64,000 nt of DNA from Henckelia pumila (GCF_033568475.1 NC_133121.1:6696001-6760000); one strand, 5' to 3'. Counted from the first letter of the stretch, positions 43,978-57,320 are shown. The notes: generated by a model from the sequence alone, not told the origin. A program made the numbers and translations.

Positions 43978-45063
43978 CTGCAGTAGAAACTTCATCGAAC
44001 AAAACATTGAATGATCAGTAAACAATGAATACAAAAAAAGATAGATAAACACAATCCGAAACAACTTAAACCAGATCGATAAACACCCTACTTTAAATTT
44101 TTAAAAAGATAGATATGTCTTAGCAAGAAAACTACACACAATCGGATTCCCTAACAATGGCTTTAATCTTGGATCCAAAGGGATATAATATTGGCCTGTC
44201 AAAAAAACTAAATACAATAAACACCACTTCAAACAGATGAACTAAGGCAAATAGCAGCTAGCTAACTACACAAAACTATTGCAAATTTTACCATTACAAC
44301 TTGATTACATATAAGGCCCGATGATAACCAGGAAAACATTTCTACACAAAGATTACAATAATCACCTGCTCGGAAAGTTTGAAGCTATGGGTTCGCATGT
44401 ATTACATTCCAATATATAAAGTTGGTAGATGGAAACTGAAAAAAATAATAATACCACATTATACTTGACAAGCATAATAAATGAGTACCTCTCAAACTTG
44501 GACAACATAATATCGCAAGATTTCTGCATACAGCTTAAGTAATCACTAATCACCCATAACTTGTAATTAATTAACACTTACACAACGTCTTCATGATCCA
44601 GAATTAAGAAGGAATAAATAAGAAAGAATAAAAATATATATACTAAAATTCGCTCAATTCATAATATGGCCTAGCAGATTAACATGATGTCTGTAGTTGA
44701 TAGGTTTATTCTGAGGAACCTCCTAAACCAAACTTGAAGCCAGACTCATATTCACCCCATATCTTTGTTTTGGGAGTATAATCTTGTTTATTCACCTAAC
44801 CATCAGTGATGACACTCTTTTAAGCATTATTTTGGTAGGCATCAACTTCTGTGATTTGAATTTGCCGGAATCTAAGACTCAAGAGTTAAAGAAAAGGTTT
44901 TTCCAATGCAAAAGAAAACAAGAACAATATCATTTTTGAGAACTTTTTAGCATCAAAATTTTGGTGTTCTTTTTACCCAGTTGCCCACTGCACAAATCAA
45001 GAACTGGGCCAACCCAGCATTAGCTGTTTGCACAAAAATTCATGAGTTGTCAAAACTACACCA

Positions 45064-45096
<33 letters not shown>

Positions 45097-45318
45097 AAGA
45101 ATCAAAAAAGTAACAACTTGTTTTCAGATATTCCTATTGAAGCACTTGGTTAGATTGGTTGCAGGGTACCAATTTTTCCATAAATATAAGTATATAACTA
45201 TTCACTCAAATAGTTCAAACCATCTCCTCAACTAAAATACAAAAAACACTCAGCTAGAGCAACTCCAACTTCGAATCTAACATTTACTCAAACACAGAAA
45301 TGATAACAAGGCACTTAC

Positions 45319-45385
45319 TTCACCCAGCTTCTTGAAGCACCTGCCAGCCTTCTCTATCTCAGCATCATATCATTTAGTGATATCC
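45319..45385 (-). pseudogene. Further exon-like fragment inside the CACTA element
   Basis: A 67-nt block bordered by an AG acceptor (tttcag) and a GT donor (gtaagt) reads DITK, stop, YDAEIEKAGRCFKKLGE. It is probably upstream of the two fragments at 43614-43977 in the same captured gene. The product is not recognised. Confidence 0.4.
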
Positions 45386-45689
45386 CTGAAAGATTAAGCT
45401 ATGTTCGTCTTCACATTTGAAATAGCAGCGATAAATTATGACACTTTAAAAACTTTGATTGGTTACTAAGTTCATCCAATCGGAACACACTCAAAATGAA
45501 ATAACCGAATTGGATACTGGGTACTAACTACATTTCAATAGGCTAAACCCAAAAAATTGAATTAAGCCATAAATAATAATACAAAGGCCGTAGAAGTTGC
45601 TCAATGTCCTACTTAGGGTAAACAAACAGGATATGACTGGAGATTTGTGGAAGGGGACAATTAATATTGTGTGCTTAGATATGCAATCA

Positions 45690-46910
45690 TATGACAAAGA
45701 GAATGACTTTTCACTGAATAAGGATGAAGCATTGGCTGGTCAATCCATTCAGCCAACTCAGATGAACAATTTTTTCCTAATGAGCAGGCATCAACCAATG
45801 ATGTTAACCAATCCACTTATGAATCCAAAATTAATTATGCCAATGCTGCCGTAAATAACCTCGAGGATCCTAGTAATTTAGCTAAAATCACGAATAAGGA
45901 TGATGTACCTTAATTCTGCCGATGTCGCCATAAATAACCTCGAGCAAGGGCGGAGCCACCCTATGGGCTAGGGTGGGCTTCAGCCCCACCTAAATTTTAA
46001 AAAAAATAGTGTTGCTTTTTTTATATATATATTTTGTGTTTTGTAGCTCCATGTAAAAAATTGAAAATTTCATCTAGCCCTTATATCATTTACAAAATAA
46101 ATATAAAATCTCTTAATTTAAATTAATATGTTAATGAACCATTCAATTTTCAAATTTCAACTTGAATACATCCTATATTGAAACATTTATTTGCTAGTTT
46201 TTCTGTCAATTTATTCACATAATTTGACCGAAATATCCTTAATTTTACTTGTTGAGGCTTTTTTTTCCCATTAACATAAGGTTTTAAGCTACCAACATAT
46301 TATAACTTAACAATTATTTTAAATAAAATTTTTAAATTTTAGATTATTTAAATATATAACTGATTTATTATTTACATATTTCGGAACACAATGTGTTTGT
46401 TTTTTTGAATACAATGTGGTGTATTTAATAAATTTTTGAGGTTGAATTTTTAGCCTAAAAATATATTGTTACGAATTTTGAGAAAATAATCTATTGTTTG
46501 CGATATTTGAAAATATTGATATAAAATTATTATTGGGCTTGTATTGCGATTTTTTAGTTAAAAAAAACCAAAATTTGAAAAATAATTATTTTTTGAATTT
46601 TTTTTGAATTTACAACTGGGTAAATCATAAAATTAAAAGAAAAAAAAACCATCAACTTAATTTTAAACAAAAAACATATATTGATTTTTTTATTTAATTT
46701 ATTATATAATTTATAGTTTAACGTTGGGTGGAGCCACCCCCAGATAATTTTTAATCCTGGCTCCGCCCCTGACCTCGAGGATCCATCCAAGCTTGATATT
46801 TCTGCAGATCTTACCAAACCTGAGTTATTCAATCAGTGCAGAGAGGTTATTGATATGGATCAGAGAATAAGTTCTGATATAGATGATTTCAAAATATTAT
46901 TCATCGAGGT
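45690..46910 (+). pseudogene. Plus-strand coding-like remnant split by a hAT insertion
   Basis: Frame-shifting between short open pieces gives protein-like sequence, for example NDVNQSTYESKINYANAAVN and, beyond the hAT element, LDISADLTKPELFNQCREVI. A short block (NNLEDPS) occurs twice before the insertion point. No family is recognised. It may be a remnant of the element's own gene or of a captured one. Confidence 0.35.
45945..46771. mobile_element. Non-autonomous hAT-like element nested in the CACTA element
   Basis: Terminal inverted repeats are CAAGGGCGGAGCCA and, inverted, CAGGGGCGGAGCCA. The 8-bp duplication acctcgag is exact on both sides (45937-45944 and 46772-46779). An 8-bp duplication with such ends is typical of hAT elements. 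The 827-bp interior is AT-rich without transposase. Confidence 0.9.
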
Positions 46911-47867
46911 TAAACAACACGGCTTTCTATATTTTATCATATTGTTTTACTCATGTCATAAAGCTAATATATTTTTAAACTTAAATCTTAAAGATCACCG
47001 CATTCAAGAAATGATTTTAAGCCACTAAAATGAGGGAAGCAAATACGCATATATTCAAGTTATGCCTCATCTAAATCACAACATCACAACACAATATATA
47101 TATAATTACGACAAAATAATTTCAAGAGATCAAAATCAAACACTCAATTTTTAACCAACAATCACATTACCACAACGATTTTTCTTTTGTCATTAACCTA
47201 AAAATGAAAGGAATCGAACAAAGAACACAAGGAAAAACAAATGAGTGATTAATCACAATAACCAAAGCAGCAGAAGAAAGCAGAAATATATGGTTAAGCC
47301 AGCGAAGCACAGAGATTCAAATTTCAAAAAATTCAAAGCTCCAAATCGCGAGAAGCAAAAAATTACACTGAAACCAAAAGATAGAGCAGGAGAAGAGGGT
47401 CACAAATTACCAACTATCGCTGCAAATGGACCAGAGACAAGGGTGCATCGGTGATTTTTTCAAAAGAGTAGTCTCGACACTCTTGGTGGAGAAGACCGCT
47501 GTCGCCGCCGCCCACCGGAGTAGAGACATCACCACTAGACAAGGAATCTCCGACAACCAAGCAAGCAACAAAATCAACCAAGAAAAAAAATCGAAGGAAG
47601 AAATGGGAAGGCGAACTCTTCCATCCATCACCCAGAAAGTTCACACCCACAAATATGTGACACCATTCCCAGGAACTTTTTCATAGAATGATAGCGTAAT
47701 TACCTGAATGATCTTGTTCTTCGGAGATTTTTGTTTACATGAAGAAATGGGAAAGGTGAAATCTTCAATCGTGCGTAGTTAGGGTTCGGTCGAATTTTTG
47801 ATTTAATTAGTGAAATGAGCAGATATCTTTTGAGTTTATATTTATTTATTTCTATTTATGCTTTTAA

Positions 47868-48015
47868 AAGAAGCGTTGTAGAAGATTAAAAAGAACGCTC
47901 ATCTACAACGCTGCGTGAAAGTGTTGTGGATGACACAAAAAGGGTTGTGTTTTTTTAAGTTAAAAAAACAAACACAACGCTTTTAAGTAAAAAGCGTTGT
48001 CTTTCAACGGTTGTA
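47868..48015. repeat. Right subterminal repeat array of the CACTA element
   Basis: Several gcgttgt/acaacgc motifs (for example acaacgcttttaagtaaaaa) mirror the array at the left end, but are fewer and more diverged. Confidence 0.85.
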
Positions 48016-48040
48016 AATGAACATTTTTGTTGTAGTGTAT

Positions 48041-49433
48041 AGTGTCATGGATCAATCTTATGAAATAGATATTCAATTCTAATCGATCTATGAAAATTGT
48101 TACTTTTGATTGGAGATATAATCTCACATGATACTTGTCATACTAATTTAACTCAAAGTTTACTCAGTGTACAAAAAAAATAACAGTTGTGAGTTCCCAT
48201 CATGATAAAATGTATTTAATATCATCTTTAGGTTGGGGTATTTGAAAAAAATAAATAGACAAAACATAGATAAATCAACATATTAGTATGAATAAACTAA
48301 TGAATTATTTTTTTGAAGGAATAAACTAATGAATTTCTAATTTTGAAAATCAAAAGAATGGTACCAAATAGAGAGAAAATAATTATCTTACGGGATCTTC
48401 TTCTTTGATGTATAGCTAACAAGTAACAAACTCAACATGCATGTTATGTGCGCGTACGTTGACATTAACGATTTTTCTGTATTTTCTCATAAATTATTTA
48501 ATTAATTTATGTTAATCAATTTTAAAAATTCCATTTATGTTAGTTGATATTTAAAGAAAATTAGAAATCATAAAGATTATATGAAGAGCAGCCACTAAGA
48601 TTTTCTAGTTTTATTCATCACCGGTCGTGCCGTTGCGTGCGTGTATCTCGGTTTTCTTTTATAAATACTCTGGTTGCAGTAAATTAAATTTTAAATTAAA
48701 ATTAAAATTAAAATTAAAATTAAAATTAAAATTTAAAAAATTTAAATACACTAAATGTGTAGAAAACTAAACTCTGAATTTTAAAAAATAAAAATAATGA
48801 AGACTGTAAAAAAAAATTAAAATTTGAATAAAAAGTACAAGAAAATATCTGAATTAGTGGAGTAGATGAGCATTTGTCAATGATAATGAGTTTGATTCTT
48901 CCTACTATTATTTTCTTTTTTTTTCATTCTTCCTACCACTATGAGCGTAGAATGCATACTACTATGTTATCCCCTGAAGGTTTATCTAATATTACACATC
49001 GAATAATAGAAACTGTGGATTTTATCGTCATCAAATATATATATATCTCATGTTTGGGTTAGAAAAATAAAATTGTAATATTATATACATCACGACACCA
49101 AATCATTTATTTCTATTATAAATCGTTTACTATATAGTATTTGAGAATTTCTGTTTTTTTTTTCAAGAAGAAAAGGATATTATAAATCAAATCACAACAT
49201 TGTTGTTTACAAATTGGGTTGAGAAAAACTGGCCCTATAGCACAAAAGACGTCCCTTTGGGTAAGCCAAAAGTATTTGAGAATTATATTGATATATAAAT
49301 GAAAATTTTGAACATGAATAGTTGCAATTATTTAATTAACTAAGCACGTACATGTAATTATATTTGAAAATTTAAGATGCTTTTAGAATGAATCTTCTAG
49401 CTGTGATTGTACTATAAATCACGATCCTTTTCT

Positions 49434-49502
<69 letters not shown>

Positions 49503-51543
49503 AAATATTGCCAAACATGACAACCAAAAGACAAATATTTAAGAATAAATGAATTAATATATTAAATTTGCATGTGAGAGGAGGGTGAACTTTTAGTTAG
49601 TTAGTCACATGAATACGAAATATCCGCGTGGAGTTTGACACCCTATTTTTGAATTTTGACTGATAATTTTTTTAAAATTTTATATTGTATACTTTTTTTT
49701 TGGAGCAATATTGTATACTTATTATACCTAAATCTTTTATATTTTAAATTTCTCTAATGTTTGATGTACAACATTACTCTTTACTAATTTTCTTCTATTA
49801 AAAACCATATTAATCTCATGAGTATGTACATATCGATCACTAGTATGATAAATATTGATAAAGTTTGTCTTAAACCTATATAGCTTTGCAGTCAAGTTAA
49901 TTAATTTTACCTATAACAATTTTACACACATGTATACCACCTTTAAGATTCTTAGGGGTAATAATTGTCATTTGCAGATAAAGCTATCAAAATACGAAGT
50001 TTGAATTTTATACTATTCAAAATATTTGAGTTACATTATCAATATCAGTAATAAATTTTGGTAAAATAAGTAATTGATCGATGTTATATTTAATTAATTA
50101 TATAAGTATCAAAGTCAATGTCATATTTTGATAAAACAACCGACTGGTTATCGATATTATAATTAATCAATTATATAGATATCAAAGTCAATGTAGGTGT
50201 TTGATTGTCATGCATTTAATTCAATTATTGGGAGGAGTGGTGCAATAATTTTTCTGCTCCATAATCCAATATTTTAACAAAATCTATTGCGATTATTTAT
50301 TTATTGTGATTTGAAATAACACATTATGTTAATTATTAATAGTTGCATAAATATTCATCTCGACATTAGTTTGTTTTGTGAATTGTGGGATGGATGGTTA
50401 TATATCGGAAATATTTGATGCATCTAATGGGAGTAATAAATTCAATCTCATGTTTTAATAAGTATAAAGAGAATTAAGATTTTTGCATACACCTTGGCAA
50501 ATTGTATATTGCTATCTAGGAACAAATAATTATCTTCATTCTATATCAATTACAATTTACAAACCATAAATTCAATATCGTGAAGGTACTAATAGAGTAA
50601 TAGTACGACAGTCTCAAAAATATTATTTGACCACAATACTAGCAAAAGTTAAGATTGATATTATAAAATTTTATTCTTGCCTAAAAATAATTTGTTAGTT
50701 TTAGTGATAAAATTAAACGAGAAAGTAATCAAAGTATATACAACTATGTGGCCAAGAAATAATATTACTCAAACGCGGCTGCGGTTTCTCATGTCATTAA
50801 AAAAAATATTATTACTCAAACACCGAAACGAGCTGATAAAGGTGATCAGTCAATCTAGAGGATCAACCTATCTGGGTAGACAACCGATCCGATAAGTGAC
50901 GAGCGCAATAAACCGGTGGAGGAAAAAAAATGAAAATGAATAAAGAAGCAAATGGAGAGCTCGTGGTTTGCCTGTATCAACCACCCATAAAAGGGTCTGA
51001 ATTAAATTTTACATGCATGCACTATGCGCTGGTTTTGCACATGCAGGTACTATTTATTTTACAACTTATTGCTACATAAAAATTATAAAAACCAATATTA
51101 TATAAAAATAATCATACTTGAATAATTATTTTAATTAATTACTAAAAAAAGTTTAAGAACTCGTCTATAAAATTTTAATACGCTATCTAAATTTTATTCG
51201 TGAAAATTACTTGATTATAAAAATATAATACGCATAAAAAATAATTCATATCCTTTAATTTTTTTTTATGGGCGAGAGGTGTGGGACAACTATTTGAACC
51301 ATGTATCTGCATGTAATGCTAGACTGCTAATAGTTATGGCTCGTGAAGGCTACATATAAATATATATTGTATTTAACCTCTAGATTTATTAAAACATAAA
51401 CATGTTAGAGTTCGATTCGAGTTCGATAAATTCGAAAATGAATTATTAACCCAACTTTCAAGCTCACGAACCAATTCACTTAGTATGCTGCTCTCTGGGA
51501 TAAAGAACTTAATAGGATGTAAATTGACTGAAAAGAATATCAA

Positions 51544-51605
<62 letters not shown>

Positions 51606-51767
51606 AGGGAAAGAGAACAAAAAGAACCACAATATGCGTGCATGCCATAAAAAAATTTATTTTGTATTTCCACCACATTTGTTTTAGCCTTTAGGACAAC
51701 AAATTAAAAACCTTCGAGGATAAATTAACCTGCATTTGTTTTAGGACAACAGCTCCTCAGACGAGTA
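48041..51767. other. Intergenic DNA with long AT microsatellites
   Basis: No supported gene. It holds (ATTAAA)n at 48695-48731, (AT)n of about 62 bases at 49437-49499, and (AT)n of about 51 bases at 51548-51598. The stretch nearest 51767 is probably the 3' untranslated region of the TCAB1 homologue. Confidence 0.6.
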
Positions 51768-54700
51768 TTATCCAGAATCACCATCAACAATACTATCTCC
51801 CATTGAAGAGAAGAAGCTCCATACGGAAACACAGTTTTCATCACCTAAACAAGGGGAGAAAAATACATATCATAGGTTAAATTAAGGTGAATGGAATACT
51901 GAAAGGTATGTGAAAGCCGTTTAAACTCTAAAGTGGGCGCCGCTGACGTTGGCTTCTCAAGGATTCGGCAATATTACAAATGTTCCACATCAAATAATAA
52001 AATTAATAAAGAATAGCTTATAGTCTCATGTGATTATACCGCAGATAAGCCTTTTGGGATAGGACATTTATTGGGTTTATAATCTATCAGAAAATAAATC
52101 GATTGAGGTTTCTGGTTTGAAGTATGGGAAAAGTTGTTGCGTTGTTCAACACTAAACATATCCAGGTAGCAAATTTAATAAAAAAAAATTCATAACTAAT
52201 TAAAGATGTATAGGATGAATCAGGAAGCTGCGAGATAATGATTTGCAGGAGTTAGTGCCAGATTAATACCAGTCCGAGTCATATTTTCTTGAGAATCATC
52301 AACGTCCAGAGCTCCAAATCGCCTATGTCCTGATGCTGTAGCCGCCATCGGAAGAATGGGGTGGAAAGAGAAGCCGCTTATTGTGTCTGGAATACAAATT
52401 GAATGCCAAGATAAGACAACTCCTAGAAATATGCATATTTAATTGAAAATGGGGGGTACGACCTGATGCGGCTTGAAAGCTCGATACCCACTGCCCAGTC
52501 TGAAGATCGTATATATGCACAAGACCATCCTGGCAAAAGGAATTAAAAAACCCGAAGATTAAATTTCAAGTGTTGAATGGACTTGCAAGAGAACAGGTCG
52601 AAGTTACATAGATACCTGACCGCCAGTTCCAAGATATCGACCAAGAGGCTCTATATCAAATTGAATCTTTTGATTGGTACTTTCAGTTGATCTATAAAGC
52701 CTAACCGACAGAGTTAACGAAACGTGTAAACATCAAAACAATTGCAGTTAATAATTCCAGATATTCCATTACATTTAAAGAGCTTGGATTTAGTTAGAAT
52801 TTCATGAAAAAAGTAGTTGTGAGTTTTTTACTGTAACCTTTTGGTAAGGGTGATTAGTTTTGTCCTGTTAATAATCTATTTAACAATTAGAAGTTAGTTA
52901 TACAAAACTTACTTGTATACGGCATCAACAGTTTTGCGGATGTCCCAACACATCACATAAGGATCCTGCATAGTAATTGAGAGGAAATGCGAAGTTTTCC
53001 ATTACACAACAGCAAGCAAACTATTACCATATTGAATCAATCTATTGGTGAATGAAGGGAAGCACACCAACTCCCTTGGTGCCTATGAATGGAACATTCC
53101 ATTTGCCTTTCGAAAAAGGATTCTCATTCAGTTTCATTATTAATATGGCATATGGAGTGTTTCTACCAAGCACTAAACATCGTCTCCTAATAAACGAAAA
53201 TGGAACATACTTAAGACATTGGATGCAATTGTCAAATCAAAACATTAAAAAATAGGTATATTTTCATGCTCGTATTTCTTTTAACATTCTTTTCCATTAC
53301 TCCTCCAGCACATTATAACTTGTGAACTATGATTGACGCAATATGAGGGAGAATTGGTTCATGAAGTTCTACCTTTCTTCCCCCGGTATACAGATAGTTG
53401 CCATCTTTTGAAAACTGAACCTGCGAAGTGCAGCGCCTCTTAAATTAAAAATGGCTTTTAAATATTTGAAAGCGTAATCCAAAGAAATGACAAACCACCC
53501 AACTTACATGAGTAACCCCCCCTTCTTGTCCATGCAGCACATAGAGTAATTCCATATTATCTTCTCTATATATAGCCGTAGTTTGACTGTAGGAACCAGC
53601 AGCTAGCATTCCAGAGTAAGCAGGAGAAAAGGCAATTGATGATATAATGCCTGGGAAAACAAAATGAGCAAGCTAATACAAGCATACCAACACTCATTTT
53701 CTTCAATAAGCAAAACTAGGACTTAGTCACTACCAAATGGGACAAAGCATTAATTCTACAGAGGCTAGATTAATAGACAGTTATGTAAAGAAAAATCAAT
53801 TTCAACCAAAGAGTACAGAAGCTGGCTCAGATTCAAAATTAGCCACTTCACAAAACTAAGTACATTCAAATACAAACAACTTATTGAAAACTTGTTTAAC
53901 TTCAAAGGGACAAACCCAATAATATATGAAATAGAGGGCAGGTGGAGTATCACATACAAGTCAATCGTGTACTTGAAAATTTTACTAAATCTACAATCTC
54001 AAAAACCTACCTGACTGCCCTTCTTTGTTTCCAAGAACCGTTGAATGCTGATCAAAATCTCTACCAGGCCTATGGACCTCAAATATTCTGATAGTTTTGT
54101 TATATCCCGCATATATCCTGAAATTTGTGAAAATCATCACCGCTACAACAAGGGATATAAATGCACACATTCCAGAGATAACAACAAGGAACCTCAAAAA
54201 GTTAAAAACCCAAGAGAATGTTTATTCAAGATTCTTGAGAAGACAAAGGAGGATATTACACAGGGAAAAAAAAGGAGGTGAAAATACACATCCATGATCA
54301 GAGAATTATTTGCTGGAAGGTGCACTCGTATTTGGCAAAGATTTTTAGATCCCACATGTTATGCAATCATTGTGGGAGATAGAACTAGACTCTAGCAACA
54401 AAATCGCAGCCATTACCCATCAAAATATGAATACAGAAATCGATCAATCAATAATAGCAGAACGAAACTAGGAAAGAAAAAAATGTTGAGACGCAATTGG
54501 TCGACTGCCATTTGACTCCAGTAGTTTAAGTACGTACTTACTTAGTTCCATCAGGGTTAAAGCCAATCGAAAAGGCTGCGGTAATCTCATCCATAGCATC
54601 ATAGGCACGATACGTGCAACGTAACTGAAAACTCGGTAGAGAACCCATGTTAATAATAGAAAACAAAAAGAAAAGATGGGTACATAAAGTCCAAGTTAAG

Positions 54701-56543
54701 AACTGCATAGCAATATAATCATCTTACAAACATGAATTGTTATTGACAACTTCCAAAATACGAAATAGCAACTCTTTAGTTAATCTTTCTCACAATCAAT
54801 CAATCTCTAACTAATAACGCATACTGGTGATGCAGCACCTGTCCAGAATTAGCATCCCAAAGATGAATAGGATGATCTCGAGTAGTGGTTGCGTATACAC
54901 ATAAATCTGGATCTAAGAGAACCATAGTTATATTAATAAATTCCAACGGCAAAACTTGTAACAATTTGAACAAATAAAACCATGTCATGAATTTTACTCG
55001 AGGCACTCATGTAAGGGTACCAGCAATAGTCATAGACTGATTCTCCCTCAGTTATAACAACGTTGGCTGCGTATGAATCTGCAAACAAACAGGATGCCTT
55101 CAGTAGAATTCATCAAAAAGATTTAAAAAATGCAAGGAATGAGAAATTCATATAGAGAAGTGTTGCAATCTTGCATCAGTAGCATACAAGATCATTATGC
55201 GCAACTTAAATTTAAAAGCTCCCGCTTACCCAATACGCGAGCTTTTGGAGTTGGGTTTCTGATTGAGGATTCTTTCAAATATAAGTAAAGAATGGGGCCT
55301 CTCGGACATGGCCATCATTAGGTACATGTTACAATCTAACTGGTGTTTAGTTTAATCAAGATACATTTGCCAAAATCAGCTGCAGGAGCTAGCTTATGGC
55401 AATATTATACTCCCACATCAGCTCCATAATAAATTATGAAATTATACCGTTAAGTTGAAATGGACTAATATTGTGTTATGCTATTTCTTAAATGGGTCAA
55501 AAACTGACTTATCTCAATCGATAGCATTAGATTATGTGTAACCAAAAGCAATAAAAATATGAACTTGTTTCAAAACAAACACTGAAACACAAGCGTAGCA
55601 TATCTGAAATTTCTCAAGATCAAGAGAAGTTAGTAACCCGCATCAGTAACTGAAGCTGAAGTGTTTACAGGATTGCCACTGTCATCATAAGGCCTAAAAC
55701 ATAGAAAAGCATGACAAAATCCCAGATTAGAACTACCTACTAACCAAATTACAAATAAACGAAAATAAGTTTTAAATGAACTAATATTTTGTGTTATGTT
55801 ATTTCTAAAGTGGGTCAAAAACTGACTAATTTCTATCAACAACATTAGATTACATGGACCGAAAGCAATAAAAATATGAACTTGTTTCGAAACAAACACA
55901 AGTGCGGCATATCTGAAATTTCTCAAGATCAAGATAAGTTAGTAACCCGCATCAGTAGCCGTAGCTGAAGTATTTACAGGATTGCCATTGTCATCGTAAG
56001 GCCTAACACATAAAGAAGCATGACAAAACGGCCGATTAGAACTACCCTACTAACCAAATTTCAAAGATCAAGTAAAAGAAAACGGAAAAAAAAAAAAAAC
56101 TTTTGACAAAAACGAACAAGAAAAAGAAGAACAATAGAAGCACGAACTTCTCTTCAATGACATTTTAGACTTACAGAGTGAAAACATGGAGAGTATTGTC
56201 GTCAGCACAAGTTAGAAAGCAAGAACCATCCGGCGACCTATTGACAAGAAAAAAACCCAAAAAAATACAGTTAAAAAAGGACACGATGGCTCTTTCGAAT
56301 TCAAGAAAGATAAAATGGATAAATTTGGTGGTAATAGTATGACCATTTAACACCCTTGAGAAAGTTGTTCGCATTTGAAGGCGAGGGCGAGCTTCTGAAC
56401 TGCTGGAAGAAATGGTAGGTTCTGTAAGGAGGGACTTCGTAATGAACCACTGGCCACTCATATGAGCCGTCCAATGTTGTTTCGGTTACTTCGGTCTCCA
56501 CATTGAGAGGCGGCTGCCCCGCTGCTTCATCTTCCATCGACAT
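51768..56543 (-). CDS. WD40 protein, plant homologue of telomerase Cajal body protein 1 (TCAB1/WRAP53)
   Basis: CDS exons, all GT/AG and phase-consistent: 56543-56344, 56237-56175, one of two alternatives (56002-55947 or 55693-55638), 55078-54998, 54912-54839, 54624-54542, 54117-54011, 53650-53508, 53420-53373, 52965-52913, 52700-52616, 52529-52463, 52386-52270 and 51844-51768. The product is 417 aa. WD-type blades cover about residues 60-405. Motifs shared with human TCAB1, by recall: SPDGSC, VYDYCWY (121-127), RDHPIHLWDA, PGRD, QSGIISSIAFSP, CWDIRK (291-296), TNQKIQFDIEPLGR, MAATASGHRR and a final VSVWSF blade. The family binds the CAB box of scaRNAs and telomerase RNA and directs them to Cajal bodies. 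Exon 1's donor (gtcata) is weak. Reading through the exon 13 donor gives an alternative stop at 52220. Confidence 0.94.
55455..56075 (-). repeat. Tandem duplication of about 310 bp containing TCAB1 exon 3
   Basis: Copies at about 55455-55765 and 55768-56075 share exon and flanking introns, for example gggtcaaaaactgact, aaaatatgaacttgttt, tctcaagatcaaga, gcatgacaaaa. The 56-nt exon is offset by 309 bases. Both exon copies keep AG acceptor, GT donor and an open frame. They encode LPYDDNGNPVNTSATATDA (upstream copy) and LPYDDSGNPVNTSASVTDA (downstream copy). Exons and introns are both diverged, so the event is not very recent. Confidence 0.92.
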
Positions 56544-57320
56544 TCTACGGTCGGGAATTGTCCTGAAGAAGTCTTGACTGTGAAACTCAGCTGCACAAAA
56601 CGGATTTTTGAAGGTATATTATAGGCTTTAACTTTTCGATGCAGATAGCTTCTCTTTCTACGCTTTCCCACCGGTTACGAGTGCAGCCAGCGGTCGCGCT
56701 ATTGCTGGGGACGGCGGACAGAGAGCGGCGGAGGATGCGGATTTTCTGTGGCGGCGCAGGTTACTTTGGCGCGGGTTAGGATTTTTCTTCTCTGTTTTTT
56801 ATTAATTATTATTATTTTCTTCAAAATTAACCGGACCGATGATGAATCGATCTACCAAAAAAAAAAAAAAAAAACGATTCAATCGATCGAACCGTTTTAA
56901 TCGAACGGTCGAACCGAAAAATCATTTATATAATTTATATAATAAAATAATATATTTTAAATTTTAAAAGCTCAAAAATATATAAATAAACAAAAATATA
57001 TATATTTAATATAGTTTGAAAACTAAATAAATATGTAAATATATTCAAAATATCAATTATAGTTATAAATTATTTAAATAATAAATTATTTAATTTTAAA
57101 AAAACAATAATTATTAAAATAATTTTTTAAATAAAGTAAAAATTCTAAATAATAATTTATATATATATAAATAATAAATTTAAAGTTTTAAAACCGGTTT
57201 TTGACCGGTTCTGATCAGTTGGATCGGTTTTTCGGTTCTTGGAGTTGTTCCGCACCGGAGAACCGACCGGTTCCCAGTCGAACCGGCTGGTCCGGTCCGG
57301 TTCCAAAAACATTGTTCAAA
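56544..57320. other. TCAB1 upstream region and an accggtt-rich repeat
   Basis: 56544-56800 should hold the 5' untranslated region and promoter; it is unusually GC-rich for this window. From about 56828 to 57305 lies a repeat whose ends (aaccggaccgat, and ggtccggtccggttcc) are partial inverted copies around an AT-rich middle. This pattern is common in dispersed plant MITE-like repeats with Pro-free, non-coding content. Confidence 0.55.

Larger units (their letters stand above)
41151..48037. mobile_element. CACTA (En/Spm superfamily) DNA transposon, non-autonomous
   Basis: The left end is CACTACAAGAAAAA and the right end is TTTTTGTTGTAGTG, i.e. CACTACAACAAAAA inverted. Both are flanked by the same 3-bp duplication tat (41148-41150 and 48038-48040). 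These are the defining ends of the CACTA group. Subterminal regions are dense with acaacgc motifs in both orientations. No transposase-like frame is visible in the 6,887 bp, so it would depend on an autonomous relative. The interior holds exon-like blocks on the minus strand with GT/AG borders and internal stops, plus a block on the plus strand, suggesting captured gene fragments. An 827-bp hAT element is inserted at 45945-46771. Confidence 0.93.

Noticed and set aside
47407..47686. Overlapping frames on both strands inside the CACTA element (about 47.4-47.7 kb)
   Set aside because: Three frames overlap with comparable composition. One may be part of captured cargo, but none could be chosen.
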